Of a stretch of DNA of 64,000 nucleotides, positions 35,385 through 44,349 are shown piece by piece. Origin of the DNA: Sphingomonas sp. (GTDB lineage Bacteria > Pseudomonadota > Alphaproteobacteria > Sphingomonadales > Sphingomonadaceae); NCBI RefSeq assembly GCF_003248515.1, contig NZ_QFOB01000006.1:310001-374000 (forward strand), read 5' to 3'. Positions within the stretch are counted from its first letter, which is position 1. Every line of letters begins with the position of its first letter. Under the pieces are notes generated by a model that was given only the letters and a program-made list of their open reading frames with translations, was not told the DNA's origin and did no database searches. Both the position numbers and the translations under genes were made by a program.

Positions 35385-36784
35385 TCCGTCACCTCCGGCT
35401 CTTTGAAGGCACGCGCCGCGAACCGCAGGAAATAGGGCCAGTTGGGCTTGGGCGTGTGGCCATATTCGTGCTGCCGGAATGCGATGCTCCCCCGATCGAG
35501 AAGCGTTCCGAGCTTTGGCATCTGATCGCTCTCCAGCCCCTGCGCCCCGAGGAGAGCCCAGGCCGGGCTCGCCGCGACTGCCGCCTTGAACATGCCTGCG
35601 GGATCGACCCAGCCATCGCCCGGCACGGCATCCGGCGGAGAGAGCTTCAGCACGCCCGTTCCGATGAATACGGGGCGTGGGGCGACGAGCGCGATCAGCT
35701 CGTGCGAGTCCACCGGAAGGTCCGCCGCGCTGCGCCCGACGGCCGCATAACGGAGGAAATTCCCCGCAAACCAGTGGAAGCCGCCGCTCGACGCGAGATT
35801 GGGGATGCCCTCGCCATAATTGCGCCGGTAAAGCGCCGCTCCGCCCGCGCCGGACGAGCTGATATAGCCCGTGGCGAAACGCTGGTCATAGGCCATCGCC
35901 ACCAGGGCGGCCTTGCCGTAGCGGCTATGCCCGTAGATCGCCACGCGGCGCGGATCGATATCGGGATCCTGGGTCAGCCGGTCGAGCCCCCGGCTCGCAC
36001 CCCATGCCCACGCCCTCAACGCACCCCAGTCGTCCAATCCGCGCGGCCCGCCGTGATTGCCGATGCCGATGATTCCCGCGGAAAGACCGGCACCATTGTC
36101 CGCCTGCACGGAGGCGGGATCCAGCACGACCACCGCCCAGCCGCGCCCGAGAATCTGGGAGCGCTCGTCGGGGCCGGCGGGCTCGCTGATCTGGAACGGC
36201 GGCGGGCCCGGTGGGCGGGGCGCGGTGGATCCGAAGAGCATCACCGCCGGCACGTGCCGCCCCCGTGATCGCTCGGGCACGAGGATGTTCATGCTGATAT
36301 CGATGGATCGCTTGGGGTCCCGCCCGTCGGCGACGTGGCCGGCGAGGCGCGTCACGATCACCCTGGCATTGTCGACCGTCTCCGTTTCGCGGGCCAGGAT
36401 GCGCCAGTTCACGGAAGGCAGGTGCGCCGGCACATGCCCGTACAGCGCATCGGAAAGCAGACGTTCGATCTCCGGTCGGCGCACGCGCGTCCACGCGGAG
36501 CGCGTTGTCACGTCCTTGCCGCCATTCGTCCTGAGCAGCGCGGGCAGATCGGGAAGGGGATTGGCCCGGGCTTCGTCGAAATTGGCGAAGTTCGGCGCCG
36601 CCGGATCACGCGCTGAGAGTGTCGGTCGCGTCTCCCTGATCCCGAGGAGCGCCAATTCGCGCGATCGTTCGGCTCCAGATTCCGTCTGGATGCGTTCCCG
36701 TTCCGCAGGCGAAGGCGCCTGCGCGATCACGGGGAAAGCCGCCAACAGGCCAACCATAATGCCGAACCGGCATCCCTGCTTCAT
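35381..36784 (-). CDS. CE15-like glucuronoyl methylesterase
   Basis: Glucuronoyl esterases cut the ester bond between lignin alcohols and (4-O-methyl)glucuronic acid on xylan. The 467-residue protein has a signal peptide (FGIMVGLLAAFPVIAQAPSP), a region with NILVPERSRGRHVPAVMLFG, the family sequence WAWGASRGLDRL, and the nucleophile Ser near residue 287 in YGHSRYGKAALVAM. A late His in FRQHEYGHTPKPN is a candidate catalytic His. The ATG at 36784 follows AGGTGGG; the frame is open to 36988 but that part has no signal character. Neighbouring GH67 fits removal of the same glucuronic acid. Confidence 0.8.
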   Translation of the reverse strand: MKQGCRFGIMVGLLAAFPVIAQAPSPAERERIQTESGAERSRELALLGIRETRPTLSARDPAAPNFANFDEARANPLPDLPALLRTNGGKDVTTRSAWTRVRRPEIERLLSDALYGHVPAHLPSVNWRILARETETVDNARVIVTRLAGHVADGRDPKRSIDISMNILVPERSRGRHVPAVMLFGSTAPRPPGPPPFQISEPAGPDERSQILGRGWAVVVLDPASVQADNGAGLSAGIIGIGNHGGPRGLDDWGALRAWAWGASRGLDRLTQDPDIDPRRVAIYGHSRYGKAALVAMAYDQRFATGYISSSGAGGAALYRRNYGEGIPNLASSGGFHWFAGNFLRYAAVGRSAADLPVDSHELIALVAPRPVFIGTGVLKLSPPDAVPGDGWVDPAGMFKAAVAASPAWALLGAQGLESDQMPKLGTLLDRGSIAFRQHEYGHTPKPNWPYFLRFAARAFKEPEVTE

Positions 36785-36849
36785 CCCACCTCTCCACTTC
36801 GAATTCTTGGCGATCCGATAGTCTTTGCGCGCCTGGCCCGAAGCGGGCC

Positions 36850-38526
36850 TCAGCGATATCGATAATAACGTACCTTCTGGATGGCGAAGTGGTGCCCCAG
36901 CATGATCCGGCGCCCCTGATGCGTCTGGTCGCCATTGAGCAGGCGCCCCGGCGACCAGGCGCCATCGCCACCGAAGCGGCCTTCCCACGCGCTGTCGATC
37001 CCGGCCTGGCCACCGGCCACCGGCTCAGCATAGACATGCACGTCGCGGCCGGCGATCAGATAGTCTTCCGGCCCGGTCTGCACGATGATCGCCGCCGCGC
37101 CGGCTGTATCGTCGGTCCGCGCCGGCCGCTCGATATCGGCGAAGGTGACGGTGAAGCGATAATCCCCGATCACCTTGGTCTGCGGCTCATAGACCAGGCT
37201 CTCATCGTAAAGCTGGCGCGGCTTGAAGCCGCCCATCCTGCCCTGCCCCTGCGCGGCCAGAATATAGGGCGAGAGCTGCCCCAGCACGTCATACGCCTCG
37301 CCCAGCGCCCCGGGGTCGCCATCGACGGAGTCGATCGAAAATGGACCGAAGCCGATCGCGTCCAGCGCGCCGATCGCGTAAAAGGCGTTGGCTGGCACTT
37401 CCGGCCGATCCGCATTGTTCGCTTCGGGAATGAACAGCGGATTATCCGGCCGCTTATAGCCATTCACGATGTCGACGAAGTTCGGAAAATAGATGTCCGG
37501 GGCCAGCAGATCGATATGCGGCGCGCCCGCTTTCCAGATGTCGATGAGATGCGGCAGCGGTCCGCCGCTCGGATATTGGCCGGGTGCGCGGCCGGGGCGG
37601 GCAAGCGCCACGTTCACATACATCGGGATCGGATAAGCGGCCTTGCCCGCCGCCGTCAGTGAATCGGCGAAGCGCGCATAATGCCACGCCGCGAAGATTT
37701 CGGCGGATGCGTCGCCCTGGCCGAACAGTTCGGACCAGGTGCCGGCGGTGCGCGCGCCATTCTGTTCCCACACCTGCTTCAGCGCGGGAACCAATGTCTC
37801 GCGATGCGCGGCGAGATAGGCGGTCAGATCCGCCGGCACCGCGCCGGCGAACGCGGCATTGGCGGCCGCGCTGTAATCCCGCGCGACCGGCAGCATTCCG
37901 ATCTCGTTTTCAACCTGGATCATCAGCACCGTGGCGTCGCGCCGATCGACCTCCGCCAGATGCGCGTTCAGTGCCGCGAAGGCGCGCGCATCGGCCTTCA
38001 GCGTTTGCTCACCGAAGGTCGAAAGGATTTCCGCGCCCTGCCCGTTCGGCAGTTCCGCGCGCGGAAAACGCCCCTGATCGCGCTTCACCCACGCCGGCGC
38101 GTAGGTCGACATCGAATTCTTCCAGGCGCCGAACCAGAGCAGAACGAGCTTCAGATTGTTCGCCCGCGCAGCACGCAGCATCGAATCCAGGCTGCTCCAG
38201 TCGAACCGCCCTTCCTCGGGCTCGATCAATTCCCACGATACCGGCGCCAGAACGGTATTGAGATGCATCGCCTTCAGGCGCGCCCAGTGCGGCGCCATAT
38301 AATTCGCGCTGGATGCGGCGGAATTGCTCAATTCGCCCGCGACAAGGAGCATCGGCTTCCCGCCGACGACCAGTTGTGTTGCTGTCCCCTGCCGCTGGAG
38401 GCGCGGGGGTTCGGCACGCGCAGCAACGAAAGCCTGCCCCGGCAGGGAGACGCAAAGTGCCGTCGTGAGCAGGGCGCGACGCAGTGCAAATCCATTGGAT
38501 CGAACGAAATCAACTCGCACCGTCAA
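36850..38526 (-). CDS. exported GH35-family glycosidase (DUF5597-type)
   Basis: The 558-residue protein is a beta-galactosidase-family (beta/alpha)8 enzyme with a signal peptide (LLTTALCVSLPGQAFVAARA). It has GELSNSAASSANYM, WARLKAMHLNTVLAPVSWEL, acid/base Glu208 in IQVENEIGML and the nucleophile Glu368 in FIPEANNADR. The C-terminal region (DYRFTVTFADIERP onward) resembles the DUF5597 beta domain. Substrate could be beta-galactosyl or related side chains of hemicellulose. It is the first gene of a four-gene minus-strand operon and divergent from the GH67 gene. Confidence 0.85.
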   Translation of the reverse strand: MTVRVDFVRSNGFALRRALLTTALCVSLPGQAFVAARAEPPRLQRQGTATQLVVGGKPMLLVAGELSNSAASSANYMAPHWARLKAMHLNTVLAPVSWELIEPEEGRFDWSSLDSMLRAARANNLKLVLLWFGAWKNSMSTYAPAWVKRDQGRFPRAELPNGQGAEILSTFGEQTLKADARAFAALNAHLAEVDRRDATVLMIQVENEIGMLPVARDYSAAANAAFAGAVPADLTAYLAAHRETLVPALKQVWEQNGARTAGTWSELFGQGDASAEIFAAWHYARFADSLTAAGKAAYPIPMYVNVALARPGRAPGQYPSGGPLPHLIDIWKAGAPHIDLLAPDIYFPNFVDIVNGYKRPDNPLFIPEANNADRPEVPANAFYAIGALDAIGFGPFSIDSVDGDPGALGEAYDVLGQLSPYILAAQGQGRMGGFKPRQLYDESLVYEPQTKVIGDYRFTVTFADIERPARTDDTAGAAAIIVQTGPEDYLIAGRDVHVYAEPVAGGQAGIDSAWEGRFGGDGAWSPGRLLNGDQTHQGRRIMLGHHFAIQKVRYYRYR

Positions 38527-38608
38527 ACGGCCCTCCCGACATTTCCGGCCCCGGACCGGCTTTCTCCCCGCGCACGATACCGCTATTCGGCACGACGACC
38601 AGCTTTAA

Positions 38609-38619
38609 ATGTCTGACAT
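38609..38619. promoter_or_regulatory. ATGTCTGACAT palindrome between GH35 and GH67 genes
   Basis: This 11-bp perfect palindrome has the GTCTGAC core of FadR-type GntR operators and is followed by AATAAAT, similar to the CTCAGACAATAA elements at 26542 and 27201. It lies in the AT-rich 118-bp divergent spacer, 26 bp before the GH67 start. Confidence 0.4.
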
Positions 38620-38644
38620 AATAAATTTGCGACGGGGACGATCC

Positions 38645-40792
38645 ATGACGATCCTTGCACGGCTCATCACCTCTCTCGCGCTGATGACGGCGCTCTTCTC
38701 ATCGCCGGCGCGGGCCGAGGACGGCTATGATCTCTGGCTGCGTTATCGCCCGCTTCCCGCCGCCGAGGCGAGCGTGGCCGCGCGCCACATGCAGGCGATC
38801 GTGCCGCTGGACGACTCCCCCGTCATCCGGTCCGCCGCCGCCGAACTGGCCCGCGCGGCCACCGGCCTGACCGGCCAGTCTCCCGCCACGTCACGCCGGG
38901 CTGGCGCGATCATTCTGGCGCTGGCCAGCAATCCGGCGATCGCGTCGCTCAGGCTCGACACCTCCACGCTGGGTGCCGAGGGTTATCTCGTCCGCTCCGT
39001 GAAAATGGAGGGGGAGCCTGTGACGCTGATCGTCGCGAATGCGGATCGCGGCCTGCTTTACGGCGCCTTCGCGCTGATCCGCCTCGCCCAGACCAACACG
39101 ACACTGAACGGGCTCGACGTGTCCTCCCGCCCCAAAATGCAGCTTCGCGTGCTCGATCACTGGGATAATCTGGATGGAGTGGTGGAGCGCGGCTATGCCG
39201 GCCAGTCGCTGTGGGATTGGTGGACGCTGCCGGATTACCGGAATCCCCGCTACACCGATTATGCCCGCGCCAATGCCTCGATCGGCATCAACGGTGTCGT
39301 CCTCAACAATGTGAACGCCAAGTCGGAAAGTCTGACGGCGCGCTATATCGGCAAGGCCGCCGCGCTGGCCGAGATGTTCCGGCCGTGGGGCCTGAAGGTC
39401 TATTTGTCTGCGCGTTTCACCGCGCCGATCGAATTGGGGGGGCTGCCGACCGCCGACCCTGCGGATTCGCGCGTGGCCGCCTGGTGGCGCGCCAAGGCGG
39501 ATGAGATCTACCGCACGATTCCGGATTTCGGCGGCTTCCTCGTCAAGGCAAACAGCGAGGGCCAGCCTGGTCCGCGCGATTATGGGCGCACCCAGGCCGA
39601 GGGCGCGAACATGCTGGCGGCGGCGCTCGCGCCGCATGGCGGCACCGTGATGTGGCGCGCCTTCGTCTATGCGGAAACCAACCCCGAAGACCGCGCCAAG
39701 CAGGCCTATACCGAATTCAAGCCGCTCGACGGCACGTTTGCGGACAATGTGCTGGTTCAGGTGAAGAACGGCGCACTGGACTTCCAGCCGCGCGAACCTT
39801 TCCACCCCCTGTTCGGGGCGATGCCGCGCACGCCGCTGATGATGGAATTCCAGATCACCAAGGAATATCTCGGCTTCGCAACGCACCTCGTCTATCTCGC
39901 CCCTCTCTTCTCCGAGACGCTGCAGAGCGACACGATGGCGCGCGGCAAGGGATCGACGGTCGCGCGCATCCTGGATGGCTCGCTGGAAGGGCATCGGCTG
40001 AGTGGCATCGCCGGCGTCGCCAATATCGGGCGTGACCGTGACTGGTCCGGATCGTCCTTCAATCAGGCCAACTGGTATGCCTTCGGGCGCCTCGCCTGGG
40101 ACCCGGACGGGTCGCCCGAAGCGATTGCGCGCGAATGGTCCGCGATGACGTTCGGCCCCTCGCCCGAAATAATCGCAACGAGCGTGAAGATGATGATGGG
40201 CTCGCGCGAGGCGGCGGTGGATTACATGACCCCGCTGGGCCTGGCTCACCTGATGGGCACCGGCCACCATTACGGGCCGGCCCCCTGGATCTCCAATCTC
40301 GCCCGGCCGGAATGGAACCCGGTTTATTATCATCGCGCCGACAGCGCCGGCATAGGCTTCGATCGTACGGCATCGGGCAGCGACGCGATCGCCCAATATG
40401 CACCGCCCGTCGCCCGCATCCTTGCCGATCCGAAGCGCATTCCCGAGCGCGAACTGCTCTGGTTTCATCATGTCCGCTGGGATCAGCGGATGGCATCCGG
40501 GAAGACGCTCTGGGCCGAACTGGTCGGCCATTATGATCGCGGCGTGGATTATGTGGCGGGCATGCAGCGCGAGTGGAGCGGACTGGAAGGCAAGGTCGAT
40601 GCCGAACGCTTCCAGAAGACGGCCACCTTCCTCGCGGTGCAGCTCCGCGAGGCGAAATGGTGGCGCGATGCGAGCCTCGCTTATTGGATGAGCGTCAACA
40701 AGCTCGCGCTGCCCGCGGGGGTCGCCGCACCGGAGCATGATCTGGCCTGGTATCAGGCGCAGCGCTTTCCCTACGCGCCCGGAAACCCCTAA
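38645..40792 (+). CDS. exported GH67 alpha-glucuronidase
   Basis: The 715-residue enzyme should remove (4-O-methyl)glucuronic acid from the ends of xylo-oligosaccharides. It has a signal peptide (ITSLALMTALFSSPARAEDG) and GH67 marks: DGYDLWLRYRPLP, DHWDNLDGVVERGYAGQSLW, IGINGVVLNNVNA, FLVKANSEGQPGPRDYGRTQ, WRAFVYAETNPEDRAKQAY, and FHHVRWDQRMASGKTLW. Length matches the family. ATG 38645 is used because it starts the signal peptide; an upstream in-frame ATG at 38609 would lie on the operator-like palindrome. Confidence 0.93.
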   Translation: MTILARLITSLALMTALFSSPARAEDGYDLWLRYRPLPAAEASVAARHMQAIVPLDDSPVIRSAAAELARAATGLTGQSPATSRRAGAIILALASNPAIASLRLDTSTLGAEGYLVRSVKMEGEPVTLIVANADRGLLYGAFALIRLAQTNTTLNGLDVSSRPKMQLRVLDHWDNLDGVVERGYAGQSLWDWWTLPDYRNPRYTDYARANASIGINGVVLNNVNAKSESLTARYIGKAAALAEMFRPWGLKVYLSARFTAPIELGGLPTADPADSRVAAWWRAKADEIYRTIPDFGGFLVKANSEGQPGPRDYGRTQAEGANMLAAALAPHGGTVMWRAFVYAETNPEDRAKQAYTEFKPLDGTFADNVLVQVKNGALDFQPREPFHPLFGAMPRTPLMMEFQITKEYLGFATHLVYLAPLFSETLQSDTMARGKGSTVARILDGSLEGHRLSGIAGVANIGRDRDWSGSSFNQANWYAFGRLAWDPDGSPEAIAREWSAMTFGPSPEIIATSVKMMMGSREAAVDYMTPLGLAHLMGTGHHYGPAPWISNLARPEWNPVYYHRADSAGIGFDRTASGSDAIAQYAPPVARILADPKRIPERELLWFHHVRWDQRMASGKTLWAELVGHYDRGVDYVAGMQREWSGLEGKVDAERFQKTATFLAVQLREAKWWRDASLAYWMSVNKLALPAGVAAPEHDLAWYQAQRFPYAPGNP

Positions 40793-40803
40793 CTCCCCCT
40801 TCG

Positions 40804-40868
40804 CCCCGGCAGAACCGGGGGAGCGATCAGGAGCGTCCGGCGGCAGCCTCCAGGAGTGGCGGCTGCCG
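40804..40868 (+). terminator. two hairpins after the GH67 gene
   Basis: CCCCGG/CCGGGG (40804-40809 and 40815-40820) and CGGCAGCC/GGCTGCCG (40841-40848 and 40861-40868) follow the GH67 stop by 11 and 48 bp. Neither has a T-tract, so termination is only probable. The rest of the gene-free stretch 40793-41233 holds an AT-rich region from about 40925 with the GGAATGATCATTCC palindrome and then the promoter and operator of the TonB receptor gene; I see no gene in it. Confidence 0.4.
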
Positions 40869-40989
40869 ATTGCGTCCGCGCACGCATCGCTGGCGCGCGC
40901 CCTGAAGCGAAGCGAGCCATCGCAGACACAATTGCGCACAAAAGGCCAAAAACAGCCAATTTCTCTACAAATACCAAATCAGTAAAAGA

Positions 40990-41003
40990 GGAATGATCAT
41001 TCC
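40990..41003. repeat. 14-bp perfect palindrome in AT-rich leader
   Basis: GGAATGATCATTCC lies about 150 bp before the promoter of the TonB receptor gene, in AT-rich DNA unlike the coding regions. It might bind an additional regulator, but no second copy is seen. Confidence 0.35.
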
Positions 41004-41150
41004 ATAGACAAGGACAATCGGCCACAGAATTATACAAAATGACGCCACCGGAGGCTATCGACCACGATTTTTTCGGCTGAAAACCGAGCAATCCACGATT
41101 ATGTATTACAAGTTCCAAAGTAGAACAGTTGTTCATTGCTTAGACAAGTA

Positions 41151-41179
41151 TTGACGAAACACATACTTGGTCGGATAAC
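41151..41179 (+). promoter_or_regulatory. sigma-70-type promoter of the TonB receptor gene
   Basis: TTGACG (41151-41156), 17-bp spacer, GATAAC (41174-41179). The expected start of transcription, about 41186, is just before the GntR-type operator at 41190-41206, so a bound repressor would block initiation or escape. Confidence 0.6.
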
Positions 41180-41189
41180 TTCTGTCCCG

Positions 41190-41206
41190 ATCGTATATGA
41201 TATGAT
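41190..41206. promoter_or_regulatory. GntR-type operator A (TonB receptor)
   Basis: ATCGTAT-ATG-ATATGAT matches the ATCATAT-N3-ATATGAT inverted repeat with one mismatch. It lies directly downstream of the -10 box and 27 bp before the receptor ATG. Confidence 0.65.
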
Positions 41207-41233
41207 TCGATCCATAAGGACAGGGGGAGAGGA

Positions 41234-44200
41234 ATGATCACATCTCGAATTGACGGGACAGGTGCGTCCATCGCCGTTCTGGCGGCAGCCTTGCTTGCCA
41301 GTGCGGCTTCGGCCCAAACGGCGGCACCGGGCCAGTCCCGCACCACCGCCTCCACCGCGCAGGCGGAAGAAGACAGGCCGGCGACCGCGGCGCCGCTCAG
41401 CCAGGATATGCAGGGCATAGCCGACATCGTCGTCACCGGATCGAAGATCCGCGGCGTGGCGCCGATCGGCTCCAATCTCGTTTCGGTGGGGATCGAGACG
41501 ATCGAGAAGACCGCGCCAGTCAACGTCTCGCAACTGGTCAACACCGTGCCGTCGATCTCGACGGCGGGGTCGCTCGCGCAGGGCGAGAACGGCTTTTCCT
41601 ATTACTCGCCGCAGATCCACAGCCTGGCGGGCTCTTCTTCCAATACCACGCTGGTGATCGTGGACGGGCTCCGGCTTCCCGGTGGCGGCACCCAGTTCAA
41701 CCAGACCGATCCGAACATCATCCCGGTCAGCGCGATCCAGCGTGTCGAGGTGCTCGCCGACGGCGCATCCTCGGTCTACGGTTCGGACGCGGTGGCCGGC
41801 GTCGTCAACTTCATCACGCGGCGGACATTTGATGGCCTCGAGGCCAATGTGCAGGCCGGCTTCGCCGATCATTATCGCGATTTCCAGACGAGTTTCATCT
41901 GGGGCAAGACCTGGGAAACGGGCGGCGTCTATGTCGCCGGATCCTATTCCGATCAATCCAAGCTTCTGAACAAGTATCGCGAATTTTCCAGCCGCGGCGA
42001 TTATCGCTCGGTCGGCGGCAGCGTGAACCAGAGCTATCAGTGCAACCCCGCGACGATCGTGGTGCCGGGCGTCACCGGCGTGTTCCTTTCGCCCAGCGCC
42101 ACGACGCCTGTCGCGAATACAACCTTGAACGCGCCCTGTAACAACTCGATCTACGCGACGCTGCTGCCCAGCCAGTTCCGCGCCAATTCCTTCATCAAGG
42201 TCACCAACGATTTCAGCGACAAGCTGACCGTGACCGCGACGATGAACTATAACCGGCAGGAGACGCATTCGCCCAACGGGCCGGGCGGCCTCAGCAATGC
42301 CGTGGTCTTCGGCCCCGGCTCCGGACGGACGGGGCAGATCAACCCCTTCTACGTGGCCCCGGCCGGCGCGCCGACCGCGACGCAGGAGACGGTGAGCTTC
42401 CTCTTCCCCCGCGCGGACGGGGAATATGGGGAATCGGAATCGCAGGCGGATTCGATCTACGCAACGGCCGTCGCGGATTATAAGATCACCGACGACTGGA
42501 CGGTCACGCTCAGCGATGCCTTCGGCTGGAACCGGTCGGCGCTCAACAATATCAACAGCTTCTGTTCCGCCTGCGCGCTGCTGGCTCTGAACGGAACGGG
42601 GCAATCGAGCGGCAGCACCACCGCCACGAACATCGCCGGCCAGAATGTGATCGCGCTGAACCTTCCGCTGACGACGGCCAATGCGCTGGATATCTGGAGC
42701 CCGGTGGGATCCGCCAACCGCACCTCCGCGGCGGTGCTGCGCAGCCTGTACGGCGCGAACAGCGAAAATACGAACTACAACACCTTCAACCAGATCAAGC
42801 TCGACGCCCAGGGTTCACTGTTCAATCTGCCCGGCGGCGCCGTGAAGATCGCCGTTGGTGGCGAATATTACTGGCAGGAGCAGACGCAGAAGATTTCGGG
42901 ATCGAACGGCACCGGGCCGACCACGACCGGATCCAACTTCCGCGTCTATAATTATGATCGCAACATCAAATCGGTTTACGCGGAACTTTATGTACCGGTC
43001 ATTTCGCCCGAAATGGAGATTCCCTTCTTCCATCGGGTCGATCTCAGCATCGCCGGCCGCTACGACAAGTTCAGCGACGTCGGCGATACGACCAATCCGA
43101 AGTTCGCGGCGAATTGGGAACCGTTCGAAGGGCTGAAGCTTCGCGGTAATTATTCGCGCTCCTTCGTCGCCCCGCCGATCGGCGTGATCGGCGATCCCAC
43201 GCAGGGCTATCTCTACGCCTCGGGAAGCGTCGGCGTGAACGGCGCCCAGATTGCCGTGCCGATCGCGAATTATCCCACCGTCGCCCAGATTCCGGGCATC
43301 CAGTGCACCGCGACGACCTGCCTGATCGGCACATCGGCCATTCAGGGCATGCGGCGCCAGCTTGGCGGCGGTTTCACCAATGAGGTTCCACAGAAAGGCC
43401 GCAGTTGGTCGCTCGGTGCGGATTTCGCGCCACGCTTCCTGCCCGGCTTCGTGGCCGCCGCCACCTTCTTCCACAACACGTTCATCGGCGGTGTGAGTTC
43501 ACCAAGCCCCAGCGCGATCGTGAATTCCGCGGGCCTGCGCCCGCTGCTCACCATCTGCCCGTCCGGCTGCACGCAGGCGCAGATCGAAAGCTTCGCGAAC
43601 ATCGCCAATGGCGCGACGATTTCGGGTGCGGTGCCGCCGACCGTCTATTTCCTGATCGACCAGAGCTCACGCAACGCGCTCAATCTCAAGGTTGAGGGTA
43701 TCGATGCCCAGTTCACCTACAAGACCCGCGAAACCGGCATCGGGCGGTTCACGGTGGGCACCGCGCTGACTTACTTCACCAAGTTCGTCCAGAATTTCGG
43801 CGGGGGCACGAGCTTCAGCATCCTGAATACCTCCGGCTACAATACGACCTTCCCGTCCGTGCGTTTCAAGAATCGCGCGCAGCTGGGCTGGGAATCGTCG
43901 GGCTTCTCCGCCGATCTCTTCTGGAACCATACGGGTTCCTACCGTAACTGGATCAGCACCTCGGTGAACCCGATCACCGTCGACAGCGTGGGCAATCCCA
44001 CGGGCGGCGGCGACAAGGTGAAGGCGAACAACCTGTTCGACATGCACCTTCAATATACGTTCAAGACCGGAAACTTCCTGAACGGCTGGCAATTGTACGT
44101 CGACATGCAGAACATCTTCGATCGCAACCCGCCCTTCTACAACGGCAATACGGGTGGCATTCTCGGCGGCGCGTGGGGCTATAACGGCTTCGTGTCCAAC

Positions 44201-44245
44201 CCGCTCGGGCGGCTCACCAGCTTCGGATTGCGCGTGAAGCTCTGA
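41234..44245 (+). CDS. TonB-dependent outer-membrane receptor
   Basis: The 1003-residue protein should take up the regulon's substrate across the outer membrane. It has a signal peptide (ASIAVLAAALLASAASAQ), an N-terminal plug (DIVVTGSKIRGVAPIGSNL, TLVIVDGLRLPGGG, IQRVEVLADGASSVYGSDAV, VAGVVNFITRR) and a 22-strand-type barrel ending LTSFGLRVKL. Sphingomonads use this large subgroup for sugars, aromatics and other organic nutrients rather than only iron. GGGGAGAGGA precedes the ATG. It is expressed alone and closed by a strong terminator. Confidence 0.93.
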   Translation: MITSRIDGTGASIAVLAAALLASAASAQTAAPGQSRTTASTAQAEEDRPATAAPLSQDMQGIADIVVTGSKIRGVAPIGSNLVSVGIETIEKTAPVNVSQLVNTVPSISTAGSLAQGENGFSYYSPQIHSLAGSSSNTTLVIVDGLRLPGGGTQFNQTDPNIIPVSAIQRVEVLADGASSVYGSDAVAGVVNFITRRTFDGLEANVQAGFADHYRDFQTSFIWGKTWETGGVYVAGSYSDQSKLLNKYREFSSRGDYRSVGGSVNQSYQCNPATIVVPGVTGVFLSPSATTPVANTTLNAPCNNSIYATLLPSQFRANSFIKVTNDFSDKLTVTATMNYNRQETHSPNGPGGLSNAVVFGPGSGRTGQINPFYVAPAGAPTATQETVSFLFPRADGEYGESESQADSIYATAVADYKITDDWTVTLSDAFGWNRSALNNINSFCSACALLALNGTGQSSGSTTATNIAGQNVIALNLPLTTANALDIWSPVGSANRTSAAVLRSLYGANSENTNYNTFNQIKLDAQGSLFNLPGGAVKIAVGGEYYWQEQTQKISGSNGTGPTTTGSNFRVYNYDRNIKSVYAELYVPVISPEMEIPFFHRVDLSIAGRYDKFSDVGDTTNPKFAANWEPFEGLKLRGNYSRSFVAPPIGVIGDPTQGYLYASGSVGVNGAQIAVPIANYPTVAQIPGIQCTATTCLIGTSAIQGMRRQLGGGFTNEVPQKGRSWSLGADFAPRFLPGFVAAATFFHNTFIGGVSSPSPSAIVNSAGLRPLLTICPSGCTQAQIESFANIANGATISGAVPPTVYFLIDQSSRNALNLKVEGIDAQFTYKTRETGIGRFTVGTALTYFTKFVQNFGGGTSFSILNTSGYNTTFPSVRFKNRAQLGWESSGFSADLFWNHTGSYRNWISTSVNPITVDSVGNPTGGGDKVKANNLFDMHLQYTFKTGNFLNGWQLYVDMQNIFDRNPPFYNGNTGGILGGAWGYNGFVSNPLGRLTSFGLRVKL

Positions 44246-44263
44246 TCCTGCCGGTCCCCTGTC

Positions 44264-44299
44264 GAGCCGTCCTCAGCAATCTGAGGACGGCTCTTTTTT
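44264..44299 (+). terminator. strong rho-independent terminator after the TonB receptor gene
   Basis: A perfect 13-bp stem, GAGCCGTCCTCAG (44264-44276) with CTGAGGACGGCTC (44281-44293), a CAAT loop, then six T residues. Confidence 0.92.
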
Positions 44300-44349
44300 G
44301 TGCGGTTCGCGGCGCGCTCAGGCGCGCATGAAAGGGCGAACGGGACGCA

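Noticed and set aside
41234..44245. Siderophore receptor
   Set aside because: No iron-box-like sequence or siderophore genes nearby; the receptor shares a regulatory palindrome with catabolic genes.
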